From Dipteris shenzhenensis (lineage: Eukaryota; Polypodiophyta; Polypodiopsida; Gleicheniales), in assembly GCA_047967505.1 (NCBI GenBank), contig CM106539.1: 64,000 nt of DNA; one strand, 5' to 3'. Position 1 is the stretch's first letter, and every line of letters starts with the position of its first letter. A program made the position numbers and the translations under genes. The notes beneath the pieces were generated by a model that did no database searches, was not told the DNA's origin, and worked only from the letters and a program-made list of their open reading frames with translations. This document shows, piece after piece, positions 32,921-44,148 of the stretch.

Positions 32921-33450
32921 AAAACAACCTAGATCCAAAAATTTTAAAGCTCGGGTTAATGATCGTGGTTGGCAAAGTGTTAACGAGTTTTTAATGCTAC
33001 ATTAACCGGTCGTCTCAATACAACGTTTCTTTAACATAGTTGCGATCCACAAAATGAAGCAAGTAGTCAAGAGATTAACATTGCCTGTGGAGTACTACAA
33101 CTCAACTGATGGGTCTAGCTGAGCAAAGTCACTTGTATTCTAGAAGTCTGGAATCAACAACTTATAAAGAGGGGCAAGGTATCCATAAGCCTACTTCCCA
33201 CCAATGGTCATTGTACGGTGCTGTGGGGTTTGAGCTAACTGGCGTATACATAAACGACTATAGCAGTGGGGGCGACACTGCATTAACCAAGGGCACTGCC
33301 GCATTGAACAAGGAGCAACTACCCTCTCGATTATGCCTTAAAGGCCTATCAGAGGCGGGCCCTTTCTTGAGTGACTCCGACGAATAAACCTGTTGTGTTA
33401 CCAAAATGCCTATCCGATTGGGGTGGTCGAACCAATTATTAACATGATCA
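32921..33450. other. Unassigned flank of the gypsy remnant
   Basis: Positions 32985-33060 (TTTTTAATGCTACATTAACC, CAGTCG-like, ACAAAATGAA) match 26848-26910 loosely, suggesting a shared terminal sequence on both sides of the gypsy/duplication block. The plus-strand 92-codon frame at 33109-33387 has no domain. Confidence 0.4.
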
Positions 33451-33454
33451 TTTT

Positions 33455-33640
33455 ATAATACTATATGCATGTGTGCATGAGACAGAGAGAGAGAGTGCAT
33501 GCATACGTGTGTGTGCATGTGCGTACATGCACACGTATGCGTGTGTGTGTACATGGACATGCATATGTGCTCGCATGCATACATGTGTGTGTGTGTGTGT
33601 TTGTTTGTTTGTGTGTGTGTGTGTGTGTGTAGGATAACCT
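33455..33640. repeat. GA/TG/GCATGC simple-sequence block
   Basis: TG runs (33586-33600 and 33610-33631), GTTTGTTTG and many GCATGC/ACATGT palindromes. It is the inverted counterpart of 26222-26515. Confidence 0.85.
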
Positions 33641-33799
33641 ATGTCCACATAGTGCATTTACATAGGCACTTATGTAGTGCATCTATAAGTTTGGATGGAT
33701 GCCCATGTATGCACATTTATATGCATGTACACATACATACCATACTGATTACAAAAAAGACATTGGACATAAACTAGATTCCACCATTTTTATCAAAGT

Positions 33800-34270
33800 G
33801 TAAGCTTTTCAATGGCATGGTTCTTCCCTTAAGTTTAAATACAATGACCACCACCATACAATAAAATAGCCACACATTTGTTTGCATAAACACATGTACA
33901 TGAGATTTGTCTAATTGGTAGCTTTCCCAAGTGCACATAAAAAGACCACCATACAATCAATGAAGCATCTGCACATTTGTTTGCAAACACCTATACGTGT
34001 GATTTGCTATAGTGATAGCATTTGCACCCTATAAGCCACTTTTGTGTGCTTATAGCAACTGATGCTTCTTTTCTCAAGTTTACATACAATGACCACCATA
34101 GAATGAAACATCTACACATTTGCAAAGCGATAGCTATCATACCCTATAAACAACTTTTTCATTGGTGTAGCAATCAATTTGTAGACAAATATACCACCAT
34201 GTTGCATCAAGAAAATGTAAACAAGGCAAGCCTGCTTCAAAAAATTTGCAATATGTCATCTAATTGAACC
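33800..34270. repeat. Diverged tandem array, period about 120-130 bp
   Basis: At least three units carry AAGTTTAMATACAATGACCACC (or AAAGACCACCATACAAT), then ATAAAAT/GAAGCATC/GAAACATC, CACATTTG and ATAGC. They start near 33828, 33940 and 34076. No coding content was recognised. Confidence 0.7.
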
Positions 34271-35060
34271 AAAATTCAAAGTATGCGCAATAAGGACAAA
34301 CTAAGGGGGGTCATTTCGAGCGTTAAAGGAAAGGAGAAAGGACAATTAATTGAAGGGAAGGATAAACGATGAGTTGCTCTTCCAATAGTGTTGTAGTGCC
34401 ATTGGACAAGGGAACAACTGTCTCTAAAAAGCAATGGTTTTTTCTATTACAGTGGTAGAGGCTTCCAAGTACGAGGCATGTAGCCTTGGGCTCCAATCCT
34501 ATTAAAGTATTCATTCACTTTGTTGAATGATGCTTGGGCATGAAATTTGCATTACCCCTCACTTTGTACTTAGTTGGTACAAATACATTAAAGTGGGGCA
34601 TTCAAGATGTGTTAATCAAGGCCCAAAAAATAAGTGTGGGGGACCTTTTCCCCTTGAGTAGGTTTCAGCCCAAAGCGATTAGAAAGCACTTGCACTTGAG
34701 CATTGACCTTGTCATCTCCATTATTGAATTGTCCTTCCACTTCCACTATCCCATTTTGTGATGTAGTATGAATAGCCATCTTTTGATGCTTGATCCCTTT
34801 GATTTGTAGTACGGACTTTGGCCACCCTTGTCAATGGTAATGGTGAGTTTGACAACATCATTCCTACATGCAAGAAAGGTATCAAACTTATATTAGCATT
34901 TTTTAAGCACCCTTTAGGATCACAAGTATTCACCATCCCACATGCCCTTTGGTTGGATTGACTTGTGCACCATGTGCTAAAGGAAGAGCTTAGAGGGATC
35001 TATACTTGAGCATGGCTATTCGCCCTCGCATATGAGCTTGTTGCCATCTACTTGGAGGAG
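34271..35060. other. Unassigned intergenic stretch
   Basis: Short frames on both strands, no motif, no array. Possibly old transposon sequence. Confidence 0.3.
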
Positions 35061-35061
35061 C

Positions 35062-35640
35062 ATAGGCTAATATTCTCATAGCATTTGTTGAGAGCGAAAC
35101 CTAGGCTAATGTGTTCAACTTGGTGGTGCTTGAACATTTTAGAGAGCTCATAAAACTTAGTTTATTTGGTGAGTAAATACTCTTTTTCATAATCTTGTTC
35201 AGGGCGTTCTCATGGGAAAAATATGGAGGATTAGAAATGGTTTAGTGTTCCAGCATGCCCTATTTTCGGTTACTGCACAGTTGGAGATTCAGCAAGAAGT
35301 TCTCCAACTGATGTCATATTTCCGCTAATGGTCAAGAGCCTTTAGTGTGGCCTACGTGGCCCTAAGTTCAGCTTAGTTGCTTAGCTTGATGCTGTAATTC
35401 TCAAAATTTTTGCAGTTAATAAAATACTCCCTTTTTTGACGCGCAAATAAATACTCTTTTTCAACTGCTCTCCTAGGACCTTTGTAATACTTGGAGTGAA
35501 CCTAGGCTAATATCCTCACACCATCTGTTGAAAGGGAACCCAAGCTACTATACTCAACTTGGTGGTGCTTGAACTTCTAGAGAGCTCATAAAACTTAGTT
35601 TATTCGACCAATGATTTTCCTTTTTCAATTGCTCTCCTCC
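35062..35640. repeat. Direct repeat pair interrupted by a LINE tail
   Basis: About 130-150 bp starting AACCTAGGCTAAT and containing CAACTTGGTGGTGCTTGAAC and AGAGAGCTCATAAAACTTAG occurs at about 35062-35190 and again at 35495-35640. The first unit is interrupted by the insertion described next. The second acts as a reference for the empty site. Confidence 0.8.
35190..35447 (+). mobile_element. 5'-truncated LINE 3' end with 16-bp target duplication
   Basis: The insert opens in a LINE C-terminal frame (LMGKIWRIRNGLVFQHALF) and ends after an AATAAAATACTCCC region. It is flanked by TAAATACTCTTTTTCA at 35174-35189 and again at 35448-35463, an exact 16-bp duplication typical of target-primed reverse transcription. 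A strong 5' truncation (258 bp left) is usual for LINEs. Confidence 0.82.
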
Positions 35641-35923
35641 CTAGATTGGATTGTAGATATGGGTCAAAAGTACAATAACCAAGGGATCGCTTTTGATAGA
35701 TGAACCATGAATATGTTTCATGCCTTAGTGAGTGGAATAATATTTCTTATCCATCAAAATTTTCATTCATAAAATTAAGGGATTTGAAATGTGGTAATGG
35801 GAGTATTTCAAAAGAGCATGAGACGTGGTTTCAAAATGAGTTACATGGAGTGTGTGGGAGGGGGGTTGGTGCTTGCTTAAAAAGAATAGAGGTAATTTAA
35901 AAGGGGAAGAGTACGGTTTAAGA

Positions 35924-35925
<2 letters not shown>

Positions 35926-35967
<42 letters not shown>
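35926..35967. repeat. (GA)n microsatellite
   Basis: A near-perfect run of GA dinucleotides of about 40 bp. No gene is attached to it. Confidence 0.97.
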
Positions 35968-35970
<3 letters not shown>

Positions 35971-36399
35971 TTCCTATCATAAGCTGAGAGGTAGTGCTAC
36001 TCTTGTTGAGCTTGAAAACCATGTGATGGTGGCCCATCAAGAGCATGCCCATAGCTAGTGATCTCTAGAATGTCCATGCTAGGAAAAGAAGTTGATGCGG
36101 AGGTCCCTGGGCCGACCTTCTCAATGAGGTCAAGTGGAAGCAAGGCCCCTAGAATGGAGTGATGTAGAGGGTAGCACGAGGACTAGGTAAACACTCCATA
36201 GTTAGTTTGCCTCGATGGAGCCTTTACCTATGTTCCACAAGAAGTGGCATTGTTTGTAATATCAGGATGGGGCCCTCTTGGCATGTGGGCATCGTTTTGG
36301 AGTGGGTGAAGGCTTCAAAGGCAAGGTTTTGGCCCAGAATTTATTTTGCAAATTTTGTCTTTCAATAAGACCAGATTTTATTTTTATTTTTTTTGGGTT

Positions 36400-37054
36400 T
36401 GATACGATTACGTGGCCTACCATGGGTTGACGTGGCGACGCCGTGGTACTTGTGCCGGGCGGCCACGCGAGCAGACGCTCCTGTACAACGGCTTGCGACC
36501 GTCCGTGATTCTCTCGGGCAAAAGGAGCCGGCGATTCTGAGGGCGGCCACGCGAGCGCCACGTAAGCAGGCGCTTCTGTACGATTGACTGCCGGTAATAT
36601 TCTCGGGTTGCCGGGAAAGAGTCGCCGGCGGGTTGTTCTTGACCGCTTCCAGAGATGCAAAAAAGCAAACGAACAAAAATCGCGGGATGAAAGAAAGAAT
36701 CATCGTCTCCACGACGATGTTGCCAACGATTTCCAGCCATTTCTCTGTATCTTCTTTTTGTTGTTGCTCGCGCATCATCTTGCTCTTTCTATCCTTCCCC
36801 TCTCCTCCCCCCTTGCCCTTGATTCTGCCGTTTCCTTGGCGAGACAGCGACTTGGGTGCCCTCCGCCGGGCCTGCATTCCGTTCCCCCCCCCCGCCTAAG
36901 CCCAGAATTGTCCTTGTTCCCTGTTCGGACACCGCGATTCAGCCACTTGTAAGCAGCAACGTCCTTTGCTCTTTTCAGAGGTTCGCGAGAAAGAAAGAGG
37001 AGAAGTAGCGCACGACGAAGAAGGAGAGGAGGACGACGAACTTGTCACGTCGGA

Positions 37055-37092
<38 letters not shown>

Positions 37093-37329
37093 GAAGCCTT
37101 CTTTTGCTAAAAGGGACAGAGATTGATTCGGAGAGTGTGAGACAGAGACAGAGATTCATTCGGCTTTTATCCGCACGCGCGCGACAGAGAACAAGAACAA
37201 GAGAGCCGGGCTGCGGGAGATTCATTCACCTTCCTATCATTTTCTAGATTGCCGGCAATCTTCGACCTTCGCTGCTGTCCTCTATCGTCCACCAGCCAGC
37301 AATCAACGATTCCAAGGCGGTTTGATCGA
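36400..37329 (+). promoter_or_regulatory. GC-rich promoter and leader region of the GT34-like gene
   Basis: This is the most CpG-rich stretch of the window and lies just upstream of the best-preserved gene. It contains an 84-bp imperfect tandem duplication (units at 36457 and 36541, both starting GGGCGGCCACGCGAGC) and a GA run at 37057-37091. GA repeats are known binding sites for BBR/BPC GAGA-binding proteins in land plants. No convincing TATA box is seen, and the transcription start is not fixed. Confidence 0.55.
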
Positions 37330-37390
37330 CTGCATGATCATCTAAGCAAGGGGAGAAGCGCCCATCTGTGTGCTGCATGATCATCTAAGC
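37330..37390 (+). promoter_or_regulatory. Twin micro-uORFs in the GT34-like leader
   Basis: The 18-mer CTGCATGATCATCTAAGC occurs at 37330-37347 and again at 37373-37390. Each copy holds a minimal upstream reading frame, ATG ATC ATC TAA (37334-37345 and 37377-37388). The second ends only 10 bases before the main ATG. If transcribed, both would be met by scanning ribosomes before the coding start and could lower or regulate translation. Confidence 0.7.
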
Positions 37391-37398
37391 GTGATACC

Positions 37399-39143
37399 AT
37401 GCCTACTTCACCCGACCTTCTTCCTCTGCGTCGCCCTGCTAAGGTCTCCGACTCCGAGCCCCTCCCGCTACTTCTCTTCTCATGCACCAAGGATCTCCCT
37501 AAAGACCTAGCCATGATCCGTATGCAAGAATCTTTCAAGGGCGACCCAGATTATCGCTTCCTCTGGCCTCCCCCTTCCTTCTCTCGAGGTTTCTTCAAAT
37601 CCATTGTAGTCTTGGTAGGACTTGTCACGGTTCTCAGTGCCATCCTCATCTATGGCTCTGGAGTACTGCTCGCAAGGGCCAATTACTTGGGTCGGCAGTG
37701 TTTGGATGTGAAAACAAGCGGGCGACATGAGGGCAGGAAATATAGCTTTGCCATGGTGACTTGCACAGACGGACGTCAGGGTGTTGCAGGCCGATCCTTT
37801 GAAGGTCTAATGGATTTGGTGAGGCCAAATAAACTCAGCTATGCTAAGCGGCATGGTTACCGTTTCATCGATGCCAGTGACTTGTTGGACGAAGAAAGGC
37901 CACCTAGCTGGAGCAAAATTTTGGCCGTACGCAAGCATCTGCCCAATTTCGACTGGGTCTTCTGGAACGACGCGGTATGTGCGTTTTTGGAACATCTCTA
38001 AGGTTTCTTGCCTTCACCTGATTCGATCAATATGAATGATTGCTTGACTCTGCTGTGCAGGATTCTCTCGTGACTAATCCGGCAATTGCTCTGGTAAAGT
38101 ACTGCCTGCAATTGCTCATCACAGTCTTCAAGCAGTCATGCTTTACGAGAACACTCGCTTTTTACTCGGGAAAAATTCATAGTAATATTGATCGTGTTGC
38201 CCCTTTTGTTGTCCATTTTCTTGGGTTTCACAGGAGGACATAATCGAGTCCTCTGTTGGAAGCACACCATACGAGGATATGCCAGATTTCATCCTTACAG
38301 AGGATGTCACAGGTGTAAATGCAGGTGACACATTGGGACATTCCATTGCTAGTCGATATTAGGAACACCGAGCTAGGATACTGAATCGTGTATCTTTTTT
38401 AGAATCTTGTTAAAGACTTCTATCCTGAGTGCGTGTGTGGATGCATTTACTTTGATACTGAATTCTCCTCGGAAGCAAAGTCGGTTCTGTAGAAGTACTT
38501 GTTTTCCCGGTCCGATAATTGTTTGTTGATACTTGATTGAACGCTCCCGCTGTTGTTTTGAGTTTTAAATCTCATGGTCTCCTTGGTAACGACCTTTCTT
38601 GGATCCCAAACGTTTAGGAATGTTTTTCTTCCGCAATTCTAGCTGGAGCATGCAATTCTTGGACCTCTGGTGGAATCAAACTTCATTTATACGACCGTTT
38701 GGCGAAAAAAAGAGCGGGGACAATGATGCATTGAAGTATCTAATACAGAACATGTCAGAAGAAGAACGCAAGCAGCATGTCAGGATTCCTCGAATGCAAT
38801 GTGTATTTAACTCAAATCTGTGGAGTCCTTCATTGAAAAGTGGTCATCGATTGATGACACTGACAAAAACTGTATGGCAAGGTTGGAATTGACCCACCAT
38901 TTTGAAGATGTTTTTCATTCTCAGAAGCATATGTTCTTGTGGAATCTCTCTTTCTTGATTGTGTTCGGGCAGCTTTATGATGGGCCTATTTTGTGTTTTG
39001 CAGGGGTTTACTCTAACGGTGATTTCATGGTGCATCTGGCTGGATTGAATGACAAGAAGAAATGGATACAGAAGATTCTTGGAGAGATTCGTGAGGAGGA
39101 GATGATGTCCCAAAACGTGGCCAGAAAAGAACTCAGTGGTTGA
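37399..39143 (+). CDS. GT34-like (GMA12/MNN10 family) glycosyltransferase, 5 exons
   Basis: Exons 37399-37974, 38061-38093, 38234-38324, 38618-38881 and 39004-39143 join in frame at GT/AG sites into 367 residues. The N-terminal 68 residues are followed by one hydrophobic span (about 69-92, SIVVLVGLVTVLSAILIYGS), giving a type II Golgi-like anchor. The lumenal part reads YSFAMVTC, KLSYAKRHGYRF, WSKILAVRKHLPNFDWVFW, then NDADSLVTNP with a D-x-D motif (D191-A-D193) split by intron 1. Further on are DVTGVNAGMFFFRNSSW, FLDLWWNQTSF, DNDALKYL and DFMVHLAGLNDKKKW. This fits a nucleotide-sugar-dependent, metal-requiring retaining transferase. It is shorter than xyloglucan xylosyltransferases and diverges from them, so the acceptor is unknown. 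No stops, all splice sites good: probably functional. Confidence 0.9.
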
Positions 39144-40511
39144 AACAATGCCATCATTTACATAGCAGATTTCACCTAACCTTTTACTCTTGATGATACA
39201 AATTCTTTAATTCTTTTCGAAGGAGAACTACTCTTCTGAAGCTTGTCAATCCCCCTTTACCTAGACATTGGACTTTCTGCCTTGCCTGGGGCCTGAGGAG
39301 CTTGGCCACTTTAAGGTACACGATGAAGTTGGTGCTGCTGTGCAGAAAGGGGAAATCAATGGCAGGAATAACTGCGGCATTTTTCTGCTAAATGGAGATA
39401 TGCGACAAAGCTTTCTGTTTGTGCCTATTCCATATTCTCAGGAACACATGGACATATTTTTCCCGACAGCTACCTTTTGACAGTCTTAGGTGCTAGCTTT
39501 TGTATCCCTAATGATTTTTTTCAAACATGGTGCCTCCCCATCATGGCTATCAATGTTTGGGTTGTGACCTGAGTTCTCAAGTCACTTGTAACATTGCTTT
39601 TTGTACCAGCATTATTTTACTTGCCATCCCTGTAAAATACATCAGAGAGAGTAAGGATGGCAACAGGCGTTATGGTGGTCGTATGTATCAGTATTAATCC
39701 TATCAGGTGAATAGTTTATACACACACACCCCCCCACCCACTCCAGAAAGTTGTATCTTTAGCCCTCTCATTTTGAGGAACGGGTTTATTCATTCTTTCA
39801 AATTCTACTGCGGTGTTTATTACCCTGGAATCTTGGTGGTAAAGAAATTTTAAGTGGTTTTTTTGTGGAGGGGCTTTGTGCACGGCGATGCACAGAGTTT
39901 TTAATCTTCTTCCTTTCTATTTTGAATTGTTTCAATTGAATCCACTGGAATGTCAATTTGAACTTTACCGAGTTTTTCTACATGATGTGTACCTGTACCT
40001 GATATAAATGTTGGAACTTGGCCAATGATGGATACAAAATGTGAATACTACAGTTTCTATGGAGATCTTATTGCTCCGATTGGCCTTTGCTTGTAACTGA
40101 TTAATCACTTTTAAACTACAGGCTACTTGAGATTTTATCCTGGGGAGCTTGGATTTTTATATTTCAGTGCTGAAATGGCTTTGTCTACAGCTGCAGCCTG
40201 CACCTAGTTGAGACCTATTTCTGCAGGTAGTTTACAACCCTATTTATTGGACATTTATTGTGCTGTTCTCAGTATCATCCTTTGCCTACATTTACGTCTA
40301 TGCATGATGATATCAATAGGGAAGTGGTAGCATGTATGCATGACGAAGCTTACTGCTTTGCATGATGACTCTACCCCTCCCCCTATTCATACACATCTAT
40401 TTATATACATAGAGATATACATACACACTTTTTTAAATGTACACGCACGTGCGCGCCTGCCCACCCCCGTGCACAGGCGTGCACATTTTTTTAGTGAAAT
40501 CACACAAACTT
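39144..40511. other. 3' flank of the GT34-like gene
   Basis: This probably contains the 3' UTR; no single canonical polyadenylation signal stands out. A 70-codon frame (39268-39480) is open but has no domain and follows the stop, so it is not counted as a gene. Simple sequence (CACACACCCCCC, CACGTGCGCGC) lies at 39720-39740 and 40435-40480. Confidence 0.45.
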
Positions 40512-42760
40512 TCTTTTTTTGGGTAAAAAACTTTTCATCAAGAAGAATGTACACTCAAGACTAAAAACATTGATAAAAAACTTCCAATTGGGCTAGAGGA
40601 AAGTTTGGAGTAAACGCATGTCTTGGAGAGATTGTGAACGAAAGAAATGAAAGACCTTAATAGAACAATGCCCATACAACCGAATCTTACGGGAATGATA
40701 GGTAGACCATGTAGCCCTAAATTGACACTAGGAAAAGAACTGAGTAAAGTCTTGTCTAGAGGCATAGTGACCAAGCAGAACTATCTACCAAAGCTAATCC
40801 CAGGAAAACGAGCAACAAGGTTCGTCCTCGGCCTAAAAAGAAAATCTCTGCAGTAGGATAGTTCCAAAAGACGTGTAATGTAGTCTCCCTCGGATGTGAA
40901 CAAGTAGGGTAGATAGACTGAAGGAGCAATATGTTGGGTAGCCAATAACAAACCCACTGGTAAGGCCCCTACTAAATAGTGCCATAAAAAGACTTGTTGT
41001 TTGAGAGGAAGCTTGCTATCCCAAATATGAAGAAGCAAGAGTAGATAAGCTTTCTTAGCATAGAGGTCAACAAGTGAAAAGGAAGGATAGCTCGGAGAAT
41101 GCTGATCAAACCTCCAATCTAACTGTGGAAGTGTAGTATATAGATGGGGGATAGGCTGAAAAGGCTACAATGTAGCATGACTATAAGAGTTTGCCAAATC
41201 GATTTGTGATGCATAGTAAGATAATACTATCTCCTAGCCTCTAGAAAAGAAGAGTGCAGCCTCGATCATCCACCACATCCTAAACTGTAGAAATACCCAA
41301 ACGATGTAGGAAATATGCCTTTCTAGGTTGAAGAAAAGCCTGAGGAGGATAAAAAACCCTGCTCTTGTGCAAACTCGCCTGGATCGAGAGATGATCTCAC
41401 CAGTGCAAATAAGCCAAAACATGCTGCCAATCATGTTTTAGGTGAGAGGAAAGAGGGTAGCTAGGAATAAACCCCCACATGCACCCAAAAATAACATCAA
41501 AGACAGCGGGAATCCAATGTATGAAGAGAGCCAACTAGACATGAAAAAATAACAACCCATGTTGGTATTACTGCAAAAAGCAAAGCAGAAGGTGGCCTTA
41601 CAAGTCAACATATGAATGTGAATGTCAAGAATGTTCAAACCCCCATGCACCTTGGGCAAACAAACAAAATCATATTTGAGAAGGTGCAACGCCTTACGAT
41701 CATGCTTAGTACACCAGAGGCATTCCATAATCCTGGTGATAAACTTTTGAATATCGAGAGATGACCAAGGAATCAATGGTACATAAGGCCACGAGGATGG
41801 ACTGCACAATCCGAAGGCAAACATGCAGCGGCCATGTAGACAATTTCCAATAATCTAGCTTATGAAAAAGCTTATGCATTACGCAAAGTCACTCTTGGGG
41901 TAGGGAAATATGCCAGCCAGTAGGATATCCTAACTGACGCACAACCTGATCTGGAGGATACAGAAGACTTGGCTACGCTAATCACACTATGAGTTAGCAA
42001 AAGTGACTATCCCAAAATTCTTTAAAAAATTCAACTATAAGGCCATCCCAACTTGGATGTGAAACACATCGATTTTGAAAATAACCAAATAAAAATACCA
42101 CCACAGTAAACACCATCATGCAACCATATTAGATGATGCCTCTTTTAGTTCTTATTGAGTAAACGACGATGTGCTTCTTCCTATGATAGAATGGGAGAAA
42201 CAATACAAAGATCTATAATTCGAGCATTCACCTCTATAGGCAGAGTCAAAGGAGGAGTTGCAAACATCAGCAAAATATTTCTACACCTCAAAATGAAGTT
42301 GTTGCCTATTCATTGTCCACGAGCCATCCTCGCGCATCACCCGATACAATGTATGCATAGCATACAATGAGAAGTGTGAAGACTTTTGACAAAGGTCTTA
42401 GAAGAAAACCAGTATCCTGCATGACTTTCTGCGAGAGTGAAGCTACCACTTTCTTAACTTTTGTTGATCATTTTCTGCCAAGCAAGAAGGAGCATCCTTA
42501 AAGTCAACTTGATCAGGCTTAGATATTTGGGAGTGCTGCGTAGTAGAAATATATTGTTGAATTAAAGCCTTAGCATGCACTACTTTGTGATGCCAATCAC
42601 CTAAGTAGTGTTTGCCATAGACTTTAATCAAATCTTGCATGTCCGACGTGAAGCGATCCCATGCCCAGTTAGCATTGACCGAGGAGAATGCAATAGGAGT
42701 CGACGAATGAGAGCACGAACCAAAACTTGGAAGGCATGATGCTTCAAGTAAGAATTATTG
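40512..42760 (-). pseudogene. LINE pseudogene on the minus strand
   Basis: From right to left: a linker frame (MQDLIKVYGKHYLGDWHHKV, 42640), YRVMREDGSWTMNRQQLHFE near 42330 (the spacer before RT), then past a gap CLWCTKHDRKALHLLKYDFV, CLPKVHGGLNILD (41640-41700), and the zinc-binding-like tail IWDSKLPLKQQVFLWHYLVG (40960-41030). The 3' end carries the GATGAAAAGTTTTTTACCC tail and a short A-run at about 40512. Most of the RT core between 42100 and 41830 is missing or scrambled. It lies tail-to-tail with the glycosyltransferase gene. Confidence 0.8.
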
Positions 42761-42799
42761 ACCAGTAAAAGCCTCTTACAAAGTGGCTATGTATTTTGG

Positions 42800-43690
42800 A
42801 ACTCCTCCTCATTTGACCTTATTCACCCTTTTTTAAAAGTCTATTTTCATTAATTTTTTCCATTAATCCCCCCCCCCCCCCCCCCCCCACCCCCTTCTTC
42901 TCTATATAACTCTTTTCCCCTTTTTCCATTCCTTGCTTTATCGATCACCCTTCTTTGCTTTTTGTTAGCCTATCTATTACCCTATAGGTCTATCTATTAC
43001 AAAGTCCTTTAAAAAAAAAAAAGGTTGCTCTAGTTTTAATCTAAGGTCCCACTTAGGTTACATTTTACTTTTCTTCCTTTTCATTTTTTCAATTCTTTTT
43101 CTAATCTACCTTATTAAGTTTAATTCTTTTTTATGTCTTTTTTTAATGTACTTTATTAAGTTTAATTTTCCCCTTTGGTTTATTATCTTTTTATAGTATT
43201 TGTCCCTTTTCTAATTTTTAAGTTCTTTTCATATTTTAACCCCAATTTCTCTGTCTTCATATTTCCCTTCATTTCTCCCTCTTTACATCCCCCCCCCCCC
43301 CCCCCTTTTTTTCTTTTTACCTCTATTTAGTGCCTACCTCTTACTTGTTTTTCCCTTCTTAAACCTACTAAACTAGTATAACTAATTAAAAAAACCTCAA
43401 ACCCCCACAACCCCCCTTTTTTTCCATTTCTTATCTTTATTCCCTCCCCCTTCACTATTTGCATTACTTCCCTGTCCTCACTTTACTTCTTTACTTTGTT
43501 ATTACTTCTAATTTTTAGTTAACCCTTCCCTATTTACCTTCCATATCCATTCCGTCCGTAATTAATACCTTACCTTATTCACCTTTCACTTCCCTTGTTT
43601 CACCAACTCCCACTTTCTTTTACTTATATAAACCCCTACTTTCAATTTAGTTTAGTCACTCTCCAAAACAACCCATCTTTTTACACTGCA
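42800..43690. repeat. Pyrimidine-rich tract with long C homopolymers
   Basis: Plus-strand C/T-rich sequence with a C21-like run at 42868-42888 (one interruption) and another C run at 43290-43305. It precedes block B of retroelement copy 2, as 20946-23180 precedes block B of copy 1. Confidence 0.8.
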
Positions 43691-43699
43691 AATTCACAT

Positions 43700-44075
43700 C
43701 GAGCAAGTTAATTGTATGGCAAAGCTTCTAATTTATTGTGACCCTAATAATAAGGGAGGGTGTTTATGACACCTGTCTTCCCAACTAAAGTTAAGCTGGT
43801 TCTTATTCTGTTTTCTTGTTGGATGGTGATAGGTATGCAAACTCCCCTCTTCAATAAAAGTGACGCTTGCCAGGACTTTTTCAAGCTCAATTTTTGCAAA
43901 TATAATTGGATATTTTTTACCAAAACTCTTGTTTACTTTTTATATATATTAGTAGGTGTTTACCTACTTGTTCAAACTCTCCCTTATTTCTATAAGGTTC
44001 TCTTTCTTTTCCGTTGTCCTCACTCTTTTGTCATTTCACTATGCAAAGTGGTTTTGTTTTGTCTTCCACACACGT
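43700..44075 (+). repeat. Repeat block B, copy 2
   Basis: Partner of 23180-23555. GGGAGGG precedes TGTTTATGACACC, like a purine tract before an LTR-like start, but no second copy is found downstream, and the coding region that follows is of non-LTR type. Confidence 0.7.
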
Positions 44076-44148
44076 CCTTTCCCTTGCAACTCTGGCTTTG
44101 GATGGTTGCACAAAGTACACTTAAGTCATTAAGGCCTTTTTTGGCTTC

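Noticed and set aside
36262-36877. Long antisense frames (up to 171 codons) in the GC-rich region
   Set aside because: Expected in GC-rich DNA; they overlap the promoter of a well-supported gene and have no domain.
37399-39143. Horizontal transfer of the glycosyltransferase
   Set aside because: It has normal plant-type introns and land-plant-like promoter features; nothing supports transfer.
39268-39480. 70-codon frame after the glycosyltransferase stop
   Set aside because: Most likely 3' UTR; no domain, no splice link seen.
43740-43775. Block B start (GGGAGGG then TGTT) as the 3' LTR boundary of a gypsy element
   Set aside because: Adjacent coding sequence is non-LTR-type RT, and no matching second LTR with primer site was found; kept only as a terminal-repeat possibility.
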